Of a stretch of DNA of 64,000 nt, positions 1 through 9,909 are shown one piece after another. Below the pieces are notes generated by a model. It had not been told where the DNA came from. It saw nothing but the letters and a program-made list of their open reading frames with translations, and did no database searches. Position numbers and translations under genes: made by a program. Each line of letters begins with the position of its first letter. Positions within the stretch are counted from its first letter, which is position 1. The DNA is taken from the NCBI GenBank assembly GCA_029204225.1, contig CM055095.1, positions 26,333,312 to 26,397,311 of the forward strand, in the 5' to 3' direction. This DNA comes from Diphasiastrum complanatum. Taxonomy: Eukaryota; Streptophyta; Lycopodiopsida; Lycopodiales; Lycopodiaceae.

Positions 1-880
1 ATAGAATAATGATTTGAGGATCCAAAATCAATGTTTCAGAATATGTACAATCACATAAAGTTTGGTTAGCCTGATTATGGGTCACATTATATAAATCACT
101 TTGAACTAATCATCCCTATAATCAACGCAAAGAACACAAAAATAGAACAATATTGTTTTCTACATCACTTGAATCAGAGCTCATACTAATAAGATATTTA
201 ACTTGAAAGAAAGTTAAGAAATCCCCGTAAAAGGCGTAAAACGTCATCTAACTGAATAGGATCTTTAAAAATCTCAGTCAAACTGAAATCAAATATTGTC
301 ATGCATATACTTGCTGGAATCAGCTCGAAGAGTAAAAAAATATTGTAGTTATGACTTTTTGAATTCAGGTCATTATTTTAATACTTTTATTGATAAAAGC
401 ATTTTAAACACTTACTTACAAAAAAATTAAATCCAAACAAATAATTAAATAGAGTCTACTAATGTGTGTGAGCACACTATTTTTCATTGTTTTTCAGACT
501 TGAATATCTTCTTTACATGACGGCATCCGAAAATGAAGGTAAAAGAAATTATACCTTCAAGAAAATATCATTATTTGCGAAGAATCACAATGATCATATG
601 GTGAAGGACATCCCATAAAGAATCTAACCAATTGATGCTCAATTTTTGCTCTGATAATAAGGCTATTGTTCGTACTCTTCAAAGTGTTCTTGTTCTTCTA
701 GCGAGTATTCCAGAGGGAAGAATCACAATGATCATGTGGTGAACGACATCCTATAAAGAATCAAACCAATTGATGCTCAGTTTTTGCTCTATAATAACTT
801 GAGTATTGACAGTCGTGGCACTTTGATTAGTTTAATTAGAAATTCTTGCTAGGAGCCTAACTTAGCACTCTAATTAGGAG
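1..880. other. AT-rich stretch without a recognised gene; 138-bp tandem duplication
   Basis: No coding region is recognisable here. The one visible structure is an imperfect tandem duplication: a segment starting AGAATCACAATGATCAT at 581 recurs at 719 (period 138). Both copies run through a shared tract ending in TTTTTGCTCT. Point differences between the copies suggest it is not very recent. Confidence 0.6.
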
Positions 881-1476
881 TTATGGTCATTCTCAGCACC
901 TAGAAGCGAACGTCTGCATGGAGATGGTGAACAATCGACCAATCCATGCACGGAACCTGCTTCATGAAGCTTTTGGCACAACTGGCCATGAGCATTTGTT
1001 TTCAGAATGCATTTTGAAAGTTCCTCCGAGGTATTCTGATGCAGTTGTCGCTGGGAATGGGAGTATGATCGGAATATCGGCTTTGAAAACGTGGCTGCGG
1101 CAGCACCAAAATAACGCGGGGAATGCAGAACTCCTCCAAGAATGATTGTACCACCATTGCTAATCTGCAAAAGTTTTGGCCCTCTCCATGAGCCCAGTTT
1201 CACAGTTCAGCTCCATTGTTGCGCCACAGATGGTGAATGCTGTGAGCTCCCCTACCAAATCCAAGAACAGATTGGCTTCAAAGGCTGCTACCAAGGCACC
1301 TTCTCAAAGAAAGTCCATCGACACGTTTGGACAACACACGTCCATCTATAGAGGAGTTACCATACTGCTATCTGAGATACATCCAAAGGTAAGTCATAAC
1401 TGAAGAGGAGCCTAAATGAGAGACTCTTGCCAACTTAAAGAGGAGCCTAACTGAGAGATTCTTGCTAACTTAGCAC
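851..1476. repeat. AGGAGCCTAAC direct repeats flanking the AIL fragment
   Basis: AGGAGCCTAACTTAGCACT lies immediately left of the AIL fragment (851-869). Two tandem ~35-bp relatives (AGGAGCCTAAATGAGAG..., AGGAGCCTAACTGAGAG...) lie immediately right of it (about 1406-1476), ending again in AACTTAGCACT. The gene fragment is therefore bracketed by direct repeats of a short unrelated sequence. Confidence 0.6.
900..1403 (+). pseudogene. AINTEGUMENTA-LIKE (AP2 family) exon fragment, frameshifted
   Basis: AIL/PLETHORA/ANT proteins are plant DNA-binding transcription factors with two AP2 domains. About 1306-1350 encodes RKSIDTFGQHTSIYRGVT, the start of AP2 repeat 1 (family form has DTFGQRTSIYRGVT, so R is H here). 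Upstream in other frames are two further pre-AP2 family motifs: GISALKTWLRQ near 1074-1110 (compare GLSMIKTWLRNQ) and LALSMSPVSQ near 1174-1203. Between them the frame shifts at least twice and in-frame stops lie at 1143 and about 1158. After RGVT the sequence departs from the family (ILLSEIHPK) and meets a plausible splice donor CCAAAG/GTAAGT at 1389. The RHRWTGRYEAHLWD core and the second AP2 repeat are absent. The motif order makes the family call firm; loss of function is inferred from frameshifts and truncation. Confidence 0.72.
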
Positions 1477-2424
1477 TTCCAAGAGAAAAACCCCTGAAGA
1501 TATGGAGGTCAGTCATTGAGGGAGATGACGACGCCTAGGCAGGAGGTAACCAATTGTGAAATCTGAAGCAGGCGACCTATTTTGCTATTTTTGGAGTGCT
1601 AGATGATCAGAGATTGGTGCATCTATTTAAGGTTGCCTAAATGATTGTGGTAGCAAAAACTTTATAAGAAAAGATCTGGAGGTCAGCCATTGAGGGAGAT
1701 GACGACGCCCAAGCAGGAGGTAGGCTAGGACTTGTGAAAATGACATGATTTTAAATGCAGTCTGTTTGACAGTTGAAAATGCATTTCAACTTGAGATCCG
1801 TGGTTTGTTTTGTTGAAGACTTGTCAAATCTGAATCAGTCGTTCACGTTTTAGTTTGGAAGTTCAATTTGAAAATTGGTGATTCAGTTTAGCCACAAAGA
1901 GTGTAATTCTTCAATGATAAATACCTTATTTGTGGCCACGGTTTGCAGTTACTCGTTTGTGACCATCTATGTGTATGTAGAGCTATTCATCCGGGTCTTT
2001 TTTTGGGGAGAGGATCGCTTGAGAGGAGAAAAGTTTGTAGCGGAAACATCTTCTGGGAGAAAGATGTTTGTTAAATCCTACGTAACAGTTGAAGCTTGAT
2101 AAATCCACATCAAGGATTTACACTATGAAGAGATAGATAGGATACATGAAAAGATAGCGAAAGACATGAAGAGATACATACCTTGATTTCAGGTTGGTTC
2201 ACGTTTCTGCCTCCCGCAATGCTACATACACAGCCTGCACAATGACGACAGAAACAGGGATTCACAATACAATGCCGCTACCAGACAGACAATGCGAGGG
2301 AGAATTAGAGAATTAGAGCATGAGTGATAACACCTAAGACTTTGCATGGATCAATTGTGTGAATTATAGAGGGATAATGCCGCTACCAGACAGACAATGC
2401 GAGGGAGAATTAGAGAGCGAGAGC

Positions 2425-2455
<31 letters not shown>

Positions 2456-3516
2456 GGGGGTGGAGCGTGAGATGGGAAACGGGTAAGTGGTGTCCCACCA
2501 TTACATCTTGTACCATTACATAGGGAGACATTGGGAAATAGGACATAGGCTTTAGGTGTGACATGAGACATTGGAAAACTTAGGACATAGGCTTTAGGTG
2601 TGACATAGGGTTTTAAACTTAGTTGACACCACCCATACATTCTCTCTCTAAAATATGGGTTATCTTGTCCTAATCAAAAATGTGTTTTCCTTGGCATTAG
2701 ATGTCGAGGCTGCCAGCCACTCGTCATGCTATTCTTTGGCAATGGATGTAAAGGTTGTCAATCCACCTTCATAGACATGATTAGGCCTTAGATGGTCACA
2801 TCAATTCATGCAGAACCTAGAAAAACAATTTGTGGATTTGTTTTGACCAATTCATGTAATTCCTCAAACCAATCATTGCAGCTCCGTAAGATTATTCCAT
2901 TGTGGTTCCTTAAAACCAACTCATGTGACTCCTCAAAATGAATCATTGCAATTTCTTGGAACCAATTTGTGTGGTTTCTCGAAACCGATCATTGTGGTTT
3001 TTCATAACAAATCATAGTCGTGCTCTCTAAAGCACCTACAAACTCACAAATCTTGTGATTTATCCTTCCAATCCTTGTGGACTAAATCTAAATAAAATAG
3101 TATGAAAAAATATTAATTTCAAAATCCATGGAACTATAGAAATCTAGATTTTTCTAACCTTATGAATATTAGTTCTTGTTGGCATGGACCTTTGATATCG
3201 CTCTAAAGGGTATCTAAACATACCAACATCTTAGTAGCATATGACATCAACAAGATATCTTGGTCATCTTTAAGTGGATCTTGATATCATAATGTGTCTT
3301 AAAGTGAGGTCTTGGTTTAGGGTTGCAAGTTCAAGTAGCTCAAAATGCATGAATGAACTAGTAAGTATTGAATCATTAATAAATGTGTTTAACCTACCAA
3401 GACTATGCCATAATTCTTCACAACTTAATTCATATGTTTCATGTGACCTTAAGTTTACAAAGTTTGCAATTCTAACCAATATCTCATGCTCGTTTGGATT
3501 CGGAAACAACACTAGG
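1404..3516. other. Gene-free stretch with small duplications, (GA)n and a poly-G run
   Basis: No recognisable gene. Visible structure: a direct repeat of a GTCAGTCATTGAGGGAGATG-type segment near 1507 and 1681; a 104-bp-spaced duplication beginning AATGCCGCTACCAGACAGAC near 2271 and 2375; an (AG)n run running into about 16 G residues at 2427-2460; a doubled GACATAGGCTTTAGGTGTGA near 2541 and 2585; and a degenerate ~60-bp motif around CAATCATTGCAG repeated between 2845 and 3015. Confidence 0.55.
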
Positions 3517-3769
3517 TTCTGGTATAATTCAAATGACACGCTTCTTGTTCACATCAATTTGCAAAGCTAGTTATGCAACCACGGTAAATAAACACTCAAG
3601 TTGTCACCAAAGGAAACACCATCCCTGATTAGAAATTAAATTTCTGGCATAATCTATATGAAACACTTCTTATTCCAATCAATTTGCAAGGTTAGTTATG
3701 CAACCATAGTTGGTCCACAAACACTCGCGTTGTCACCTAAGGAAACACAATCCCTGATTAGAAATTGAA
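3517..3769. repeat. 125-bp tandem duplication
   Basis: Two adjacent diverged copies (starting TTCTGGTATAATTC at 3517 and TTCTGGCATAATCT at 3642) share ATCAATTTGCAA, TTAGTTATGCAACCA and ATCCCTGATTAGAAATT in the same order. Copia-1 sits at the very end of the second copy. Confidence 0.75.
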
Positions 3770-3774
3770 TTGAA

Positions 3775-4456
3775 TGTTAAAAATTCACAATTCTAGCTTG
3801 ACTAGTTTTGGTCATATGACTTGTAAATAGTTAGATGGTCATGATGTGGCTTGTCACACGTGCCAAATAGCATAGGATTCCATTCATAAGGATGTTCTCA
3901 AGTAGACCTAAGTGTTAGAACCTTTGGAATGAGTCCAAATTATGCTTAGATACAAGGGAGAAAAAATAGGAGCTATTTTTGGTAATTTTTGCATTGTTGA
4001 GGGATCTCCAAGATTCCAACCCTAACTTGGTAGGGATGAAAGATCCACCAAAATTAGCATTAGGGATAGGTTTAGGGCTACTCATACCTGCCCAAAACCG
4101 TGATGGATCATGTATATATAGGTGATGATATCTCACCAAAATCAATCAAGCAATTTCATGATTTTTCTCTCATAATGGTGCAATTGCTCTCTATGTTCAT
4201 AATTGTTTGAGTACTTGTGATTACTAATGATTATAGGATTGAATGTAGGTCTGGTGTACAGTACTCAGACTGTGGGAGGCCGTACTTTCACACGTGTGAA
4301 GCCTTCTTCAAGGATTTGGGCCATTTAGTGAGGTTCAAGCATAGATTTTTTATGGATTTTGATGGTTCAACTTGTGCTAATCTTATGAAATCATAATCTA
4401 TTGTTTCCCTCATCATTTCAAGTGCTTTAGGATCCTTATTTGCTGTAATTTTTACA
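3775..4456 (+). repeat. copia-1 5' LTR
   Basis: TG...CA-bounded direct repeat of the right LTR. It contains TGTATATATA at 4111-4120, the best TATA-box candidate for the element promoter. The primer-binding site starts directly at 4457. Confidence 0.95.
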
Positions 4457-4469
4457 TGGTATCAGAGCC
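4457..4469 (+). promoter_or_regulatory. copia-1 primer-binding site (initiator tRNA-Met)
   Basis: TGGTATCAGAGCC abuts the 5' LTR and is the standard plant copia minus-strand primer site. About 800 bp of untranslated leader follow before the ORF start at 5267. Confidence 0.93.
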
Positions 4470-5266
4470 TAAAGGTTGAAATGAGCTAAATCCTTGGTTT
4501 TCATTCAATTTGATCACAATTTTTGATCTAAATCTTGTGTAGATTGGATCTTAGCATCTAGTATTGATTCTAGAACTCAAAGTGAGTCAAATACATTGGA
4601 GATTGGTGTTGTGTGACTTCATTTGCAGGTGTTTAGGTGTCTAAAACCAGAGGCAAAGTTGAATTCAATTCACATTACCAAGATAGCAAGTTTTGCTTGC
4701 TCCAAGCATTGATTTCTAAGCGAGTTTTGGAGGTGATTTCATAGAGGAGGCTTTCTAGCATTCAAGGAGAGGGAAGATCAGAGTTTTGGGGACTCTTCAA
4801 GGCTTTTCTAAGGTGTAGTAGGCACCTCCTAAAGTGATTTAGGTTCAGTCCAAGCATTGCTTGACTTATGCACCAAATTAGATCAATTTTTCATCAATTT
4901 TGATCATTTTTTGCTTGTGATTAGATAGTAGATTGTGTTGCATCCTCATTAAGTTCCATTTAGATCTTTTACAAGTGATTTTGGAAGTATATGAGGTTGC
5001 TGAAATTCACTCTTGATCAGATCATTTGGAAGCTTTAATGTTCTTTATAGAAAGAGGGGCAATTCTACTAGTATTGTCTACTTCAATCAAGCAAGTGCAT
5101 TGCTTCTAGTGTTCTATGATTTGATTTTGTTAAAGATCATTCTTAGATCTTTATAGGAAGTTATTACTGATATTTTCAGGTCTCTAAGAAGTGGGATAAG
5201 GTAGACCTTCAATCAAATCAATAGAAGTAACCTTCATTTGTGTCAAGTCCTTGATTAGGAGACTAG

Positions 5267-8200
5267 ATGGCATCTATAAATGCATATCTTTTGGATACTA
5301 ATGAAAGGCTCAACAAAACTAACTATTCCATATGGAAAGTTAGAATGGAATCCATCATGATCATACAAGATCTGATGGAAATTGTAAATGGTAAGGAGGG
5401 TGAACCTATTCATCCTCAAGAAAAAGCCAAATACATCAAGAGGTGCAATGTTGCACTACATTGCATAAAAATGAATGTTGCAAATGAACTCTTAAGAGAG
5501 GTAGGAGATTGCACTTCAGCTCAAGATGCTTGGGAGACTTTGCAAAAGGTCTATGAATCCAAGAACCAAAATAGAATGTTAGCTTTGAAGAATCAAATCT
5601 ATAGAAGCTATCAAAATAAAGGAGAGAGTGCACATACTTTTGTCCTAAGAGTAAAGGAATTGAACAAAGAGCTAGCCTTTATAGGTGATCCTATCAAGGA
5701 TGAAGAGCTTGTTCAACTCATATTGAATGGACTAAGCTTTGAATTTGACAATTTGGTTCAGGGATATGCAATTATGGGTAAGCTACCCATACTTGAAGAA
5801 CTCCAAGGCACGCTCATCGCCGAGGAATCAAGAAGGAGCCAAATGCAAGAGAGGATGGATAGGCTTTCCATCCAAGGTGGAGATGACCAAGCTCTCTTCA
5901 CCAAAGGCAAAGGCAAGCCCAAAGGCAAAGTATCAACATTCAAGAAGTCTACAAAGCTTGAGGATCAAGAAGGACCCTCAAAGGCATCTCCATCAACCAC
6001 CAAAGTCAAGAAGGACAAATCAAAGGTGAAGTGCTACTATTGTAGCAAGATGGGGCATTATGCCTCGGAATGCTTCAAGAGGAAGCAAGATCAAAGCCAA
6101 GCCAACATGAGCAAAGAAGAGGAGGAGGAGAGTTCACATGAGAACTCTCTCATGATGTCCATATTTTCTTCAACAAGCTTCAAAGGAGAAGATCCTTGGT
6201 GGATTGACTCGGGTGCTAGTTCACACATGACTAGTAAAAGGGAGTTTTTCTCTTCTCTCTTATCTTATGATGGACCTATAAAGTCTATCTATACAGCAAA
6301 TGATGAAGCTTGTAAGATTGAAGGAGTTGGTAGCATTCCCCTTTGCTTAGGATCTTCCAAAAAGATCAACATAGAAGGTGTTTTGTACATTCCTACAATA
6401 ACAAAGAATCTACTAAGTGTTGGCCAAATGGTAGACAATGGTTTCAATGTTGACTTTGCTTCAAATGAATGTTTCATCAAGAAGAAGGGTAAGATAGTGG
6501 CTAAGGGCACTAGACTTGGCAAACTTTATAAGTTGGATGCATTTGTGGATACTAATGTTGTCATGTTGGCCGAGAAGAGCAAGATATCTACCTTTACTTT
6601 ATGGCACAAAAGACTTGGACATGTCAACTCGGGTTCCATGGATGCTATGATCAAGGAGGAGTATGCTTTAGGCCTACCAAGGTCTATTGGGAAGGAAGAC
6701 AAGGTTTGTGAAGCTTGTGCCTTATCCAAGGCACATAAGAAGGTGTTTCCTAACTCCATCACAAAGTCATCTCATCCTCTTGAACTCATACACTCGGATG
6801 TGCACGTTGCTAGCACCAAATCTAATGGAGGTTCATCCATGTTTTTAACCTTCATTGATGACTACTCAAGATATTGTTGGGTGTTCTTACTTTCCTTCAA
6901 GTCTCAAGTATTTGATACTTTTGTAAAGTTCAAGTTGTTTGTGGAAAAGCATCATAATCATAGCATCAAGATTCTTAGAAGTGACAATGGTGGAGAATTC
7001 ATCTCCAATGAGTTCAAGGCCTTTTGTGAGGAGGAAGGGATCAAGAAAGAGACTTCTTGTCCTTACACTCCTCAACAAAATGGAGTTGCTGAAAGAAGGA
7101 ATAGAACATTATGTGAATGTTCTAAGGCTTTAAGATTAGATGCTTGTTTGTCCAAATCCTTTTGGGGTGAGTCTCTTGTATGTGCAAACTACTTGATGAA
7201 TAGGGTGTCTTGCAAAGCAATTGAAGGCAAAACTCCTTATGAGATGTTGTATGGAAAGAAACCCAATCTTAATCACTTGAAAATTTTTGGATGTATATGT
7301 TATGTGCATGTGCCATTGGAAAAAAGAACCAAGGAGGATCCATCTTCCACAAGAGGGATCATGCTTGGATATGCAAGCTCAAGCAAGGGCTACAAAGTCT
7401 ATCTCCCATCCTTGAACAAATTTGTTGTTTCAAGGGATGTCATCTTTGATGAACATCATATGCATATGCTTGAAGAAGGCTCAAGTGCTCCAACAATCAA
7501 GAAGAAGATGGCCGAGGAGCAAGATCTTGGTTTTGAGGAGGAGCTCATGGAGGAGCAAGCACCAAACCCACCTATCACACCAAGGAGATCTTCAAGGGCA
7601 AAAGTGGAGCCATCAAGGCTCACATATCAAGGCAAAGGACAGCAAGTTGAGGGTATCTCATCCACTTCTTATGCTTTATCTAGTTTTGAAAAACCATCTA
7701 AAGTTGAAGATGCATTGAACTCCAAAGAATGGTATAAAGCTATGTTGGATGAGTATGATGCCTTGATTGAGAATGAAACTTGGTTGCTTGTTGAGAGACC
7801 CCAAAGGAATGTAATAGGATGCAAGTGGGTCTTCAAGCTTAAGTTGAATGCAAATGGGAGTGTTAACAAACATAAAGCAAGATTAGTTGCAAAAGGTTAT
7901 GCTCAAGAGAGAGGGATAGACTATGAGGAAACTTTTGCACTCGTGGCCAAGATGGTCACAATAAGGCTAATCATTGCACTTGCATCACATTTTGGATGGA
8001 TTCTATGTCAAATGGATGTCTCTAATGCTTTCTTGAATGGTTTTTTGGAAGAGGATATCTATATGGAGCAGCCACAAGGGTTCATCAAGCATGGAATGGA
8101 GAACAAAGTATGTCATCTCCAAAGAAGCATCTATGGCTTAAAGCAAGTCTCGAGATCTTGGAATTCAAGACTACATTGCTATCTTATTTCACTTTCTTTT

Positions 8201-9217
8201 GTTCAAAGTGAATATGATCTCACTCTTTACATTAAGTTTGATGATATTGGTATTGTACTTTTACTCATTTATGTAGATGACATCATCCTTAGTGGAAATA
8301 GTGTTGATGGTATTGAAAAAATCAAGATAGATCTATCCTTAGAATTCAAGATGGTAGATCTAGGGTGTCTTCACTTCATCTTAGGCATAGAAGTACTTAG
8401 AGGGTCTGATTTTATCTTTATAAGTCAAGTAAACTATGCTCAAAGTCTTTTGAAGAAGTTTAAAATGGAAGTATGCAAAAGTGTTGACACACCAATGGAG
8501 CAAAATGTAAAAGTGCCAAATGAAGATGATGAAAGATCCTTCATGGACATCACTTTGTTTAGGCAACTTATAGGTTCCTTAATGTGGATCACTATAACTA
8601 GACCAGATCTTAGCTTTAGTGTATGTAGGTTGAGCCAATCCATGCAAAAGCCATTGAATATCCATTGGAAAAAGGCTAAGAGGATTCTAAGATACATCTC
8701 GGGTACATTAGATTTTGGGATTCTATATAGAGGAGATGTGATTAACCTTCATGCATTTAGTGATTCAGATTTTGCAAGGGACAAGAGAGATAGGAAATCA
8801 ACAAGTGCCTATTCAACTTTCATAGGAGAAGGTGTGGTTTCATGGCTTTCAAAAAAACAAGAAACTATATCTCTATCTTCAACCGAGGCCGAGTACAAAG
8901 CTTTGACAACCACTACAAAGGAGGTACTTTGGATCAAGAGATTATTGGTGGAACTAAAGATCATGGATTCAAAGGAGGCACCAATCATCTACAATGACAA
9001 TATATCAGCCCAACACCTTGCATCTAACCCAATCTTCCATGCAAGATCTAAGCACATTGAGATATGCCATCACTTTGTGAGAGAAATGGTGCAAGCCAAG
9101 GAGATTGCTTTGGAGCATGTTCCAAGCAATGAATGTGTAGCTAATCTACTTACTAAACCACTTCAAAAGACACCTTTTATGAAGTTCAGATCATCACTTG
9201 GAGTGATTAGTAAATAG
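5267..9217 (+). CDS. copia-1 gag-pol polyprotein, intact
   Basis: This 1316-residue polyprotein carries all functions of a Ty1/copia element in copia order. Gag occupies roughly 1-300, with a CCHC zinc knuckle at 256-269 (CYYCSKMGHYASEC). The aspartic protease has WWIDSGASSH with catalytic D314. Integrase has the HHCC finger (H447 and H452 in HKRLGH, C481 and C484) and a catalytic D511-D573-E609 triad with the typical 35-residue D-E spacing. Reverse transcriptase has YVDD at 1002-1005. RNase H starts with D1166 in SDSDF, followed by SSTEAEY and a terminal TKPL motif. There is no stop or frameshift. Odd points: ETFALVAK replaces the usual ETFAPVAK, GLKQVSRSW the usual GLKQAPRxW, and the RNase H segment reads FARDKRDRKSTSA where the family has a Gly after KSTS. 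These may reduce activity. The start is the first ATG of the open frame. Confidence 0.95.
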   Translation: MASINAYLLDTNERLNKTNYSIWKVRMESIMIIQDLMEIVNGKEGEPIHPQEKAKYIKRCNVALHCIKMNVANELLREVGDCTSAQDAWETLQKVYESKNQNRMLALKNQIYRSYQNKGESAHTFVLRVKELNKELAFIGDPIKDEELVQLILNGLSFEFDNLVQGYAIMGKLPILEELQGTLIAEESRRSQMQERMDRLSIQGGDDQALFTKGKGKPKGKVSTFKKSTKLEDQEGPSKASPSTTKVKKDKSKVKCYYCSKMGHYASECFKRKQDQSQANMSKEEEEESSHENSLMMSIFSSTSFKGEDPWWIDSGASSHMTSKREFFSSLLSYDGPIKSIYTANDEACKIEGVGSIPLCLGSSKKINIEGVLYIPTITKNLLSVGQMVDNGFNVDFASNECFIKKKGKIVAKGTRLGKLYKLDAFVDTNVVMLAEKSKISTFTLWHKRLGHVNSGSMDAMIKEEYALGLPRSIGKEDKVCEACALSKAHKKVFPNSITKSSHPLELIHSDVHVASTKSNGGSSMFLTFIDDYSRYCWVFLLSFKSQVFDTFVKFKLFVEKHHNHSIKILRSDNGGEFISNEFKAFCEEEGIKKETSCPYTPQQNGVAERRNRTLCECSKALRLDACLSKSFWGESLVCANYLMNRVSCKAIEGKTPYEMLYGKKPNLNHLKIFGCICYVHVPLEKRTKEDPSSTRGIMLGYASSSKGYKVYLPSLNKFVVSRDVIFDEHHMHMLEEGSSAPTIKKKMAEEQDLGFEEELMEEQAPNPPITPRRSSRAKVEPSRLTYQGKGQQVEGISSTSYALSSFEKPSKVEDALNSKEWYKAMLDEYDALIENETWLLVERPQRNVIGCKWVFKLKLNANGSVNKHKARLVAKGYAQERGIDYEETFALVAKMVTIRLIIALASHFGWILCQMDVSNAFLNGFLEEDIYMEQPQGFIKHGMENKVCHLQRSIYGLKQVSRSWNSRLHCYLISLSFVQSEYDLTLYIKFDDIGIVLLLIYVDDIILSGNSVDGIEKIKIDLSLEFKMVDLGCLHFILGIEVLRGSDFIFISQVNYAQSLLKKFKMEVCKSVDTPMEQNVKVPNEDDERSFMDITLFRQLIGSLMWITITRPDLSFSVCRLSQSMQKPLNIHWKKAKRILRYISGTLDFGILYRGDVINLHAFSDSDFARDKRDRKSTSAYSTFIGEGVVSWLSKKQETISLSSTEAEYKALTTTTKEVLWIKRLLVELKIMDSKEAPIIYNDNISAQHLASNPIFHARSKHIEICHHFVREMVQAKEIALEHVPSNECVANLLTKPLQKTPFMKFRSSLGVISK

Positions 9218-9227
9218 TGAGGAGGAG
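9217..9227 (+). promoter_or_regulatory. copia-1 polypurine tract
   Basis: The purine-rich run GTGAGGAGGAG ends directly at the 3' LTR and overlaps the stop region of the polyprotein. It is the plus-strand priming site. Confidence 0.85.
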
Positions 9228-9909
9228 TGTTAAAAATTCACAATTCTAGCTTGACTAGTTTTGGTCATATGACTTGTAAATAGTTAGATGGTCATGATGT
9301 GGCTTGTCACACGTGCCAAATAGCATAAGATTCCATTCATAAGGATGTTCTCAAGTAGACCTAAGTGTTAGAACCTTTGGAATGAGTCCAAATTATGCTT
9401 AGATACAAGGGAGAAAAAATAGGAGCTATTTTTGGTAATTTTTGCATTGTTGAGGGATCTCCAAGATTCCAATCCTAACTTGGTAGGGATGAAAGATCCA
9501 CCAAAATTAGCATTAGGGATAGGTTTAGGGCTACTCATACCTCCCCAAAACCGTGATGGATCATGTATATATAGGTGATGATATCTCACCAAAGTCAATC
9601 AAGCAATTTCATGTTTTTTCTCTCAGAATGGTGCAATTGCTCTCTATGTTTATAATTGTTTGAGTACTTGTGATTACTAATGATTATAGGATTGAATGTA
9701 GGTCTGGTGTACAGTACTCAGACTGTGGGAGGCCGTACTTTCACACGTGTGAAGCCTTCTTCAAAGATTTGGGCCATTTAGTGAGGTTCAAGCATAGATT
9801 TTTTATGGATTTTGATGGTTCAACTTGTGCTAATCTTATGAAATCATAATCTATTGTTTCCCTCATCATTTCAAGTGCTTTAGGATCCTTATTTGCTGTA
9901 ATTTTTACA
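9228..9909 (+). repeat. copia-1 3' LTR
   Basis: Same length (682 bp) as the left LTR and differing at about eight positions. It is followed at once by the second TTGAA target-site copy. Confidence 0.95.

Larger units (their letters stand above)
3775..9909 (+). mobile_element. Complete Ty1/copia LTR retrotransposon (copia-1)
   Basis: This is a full-length autonomous-looking element of 6135 bp. Two 682-bp LTRs (3775-4456 and 9228-9909) begin TGTTAAAAATT and end TTTTTACA. Immediately after the left LTR is TGGTATCAGAGCC, complementary to the 3' end of initiator tRNA-Met. Immediately before the right LTR is the polypurine tract GTGAGGAGGAG. A 5-bp target duplication TTGAA lies at 3770-3774 and 9910-9914. 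I count about 8 substitutions between the LTRs (about 1.2%), so the insertion is young. A single uninterrupted gag-pol ORF lies inside. Confidence 0.96.
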
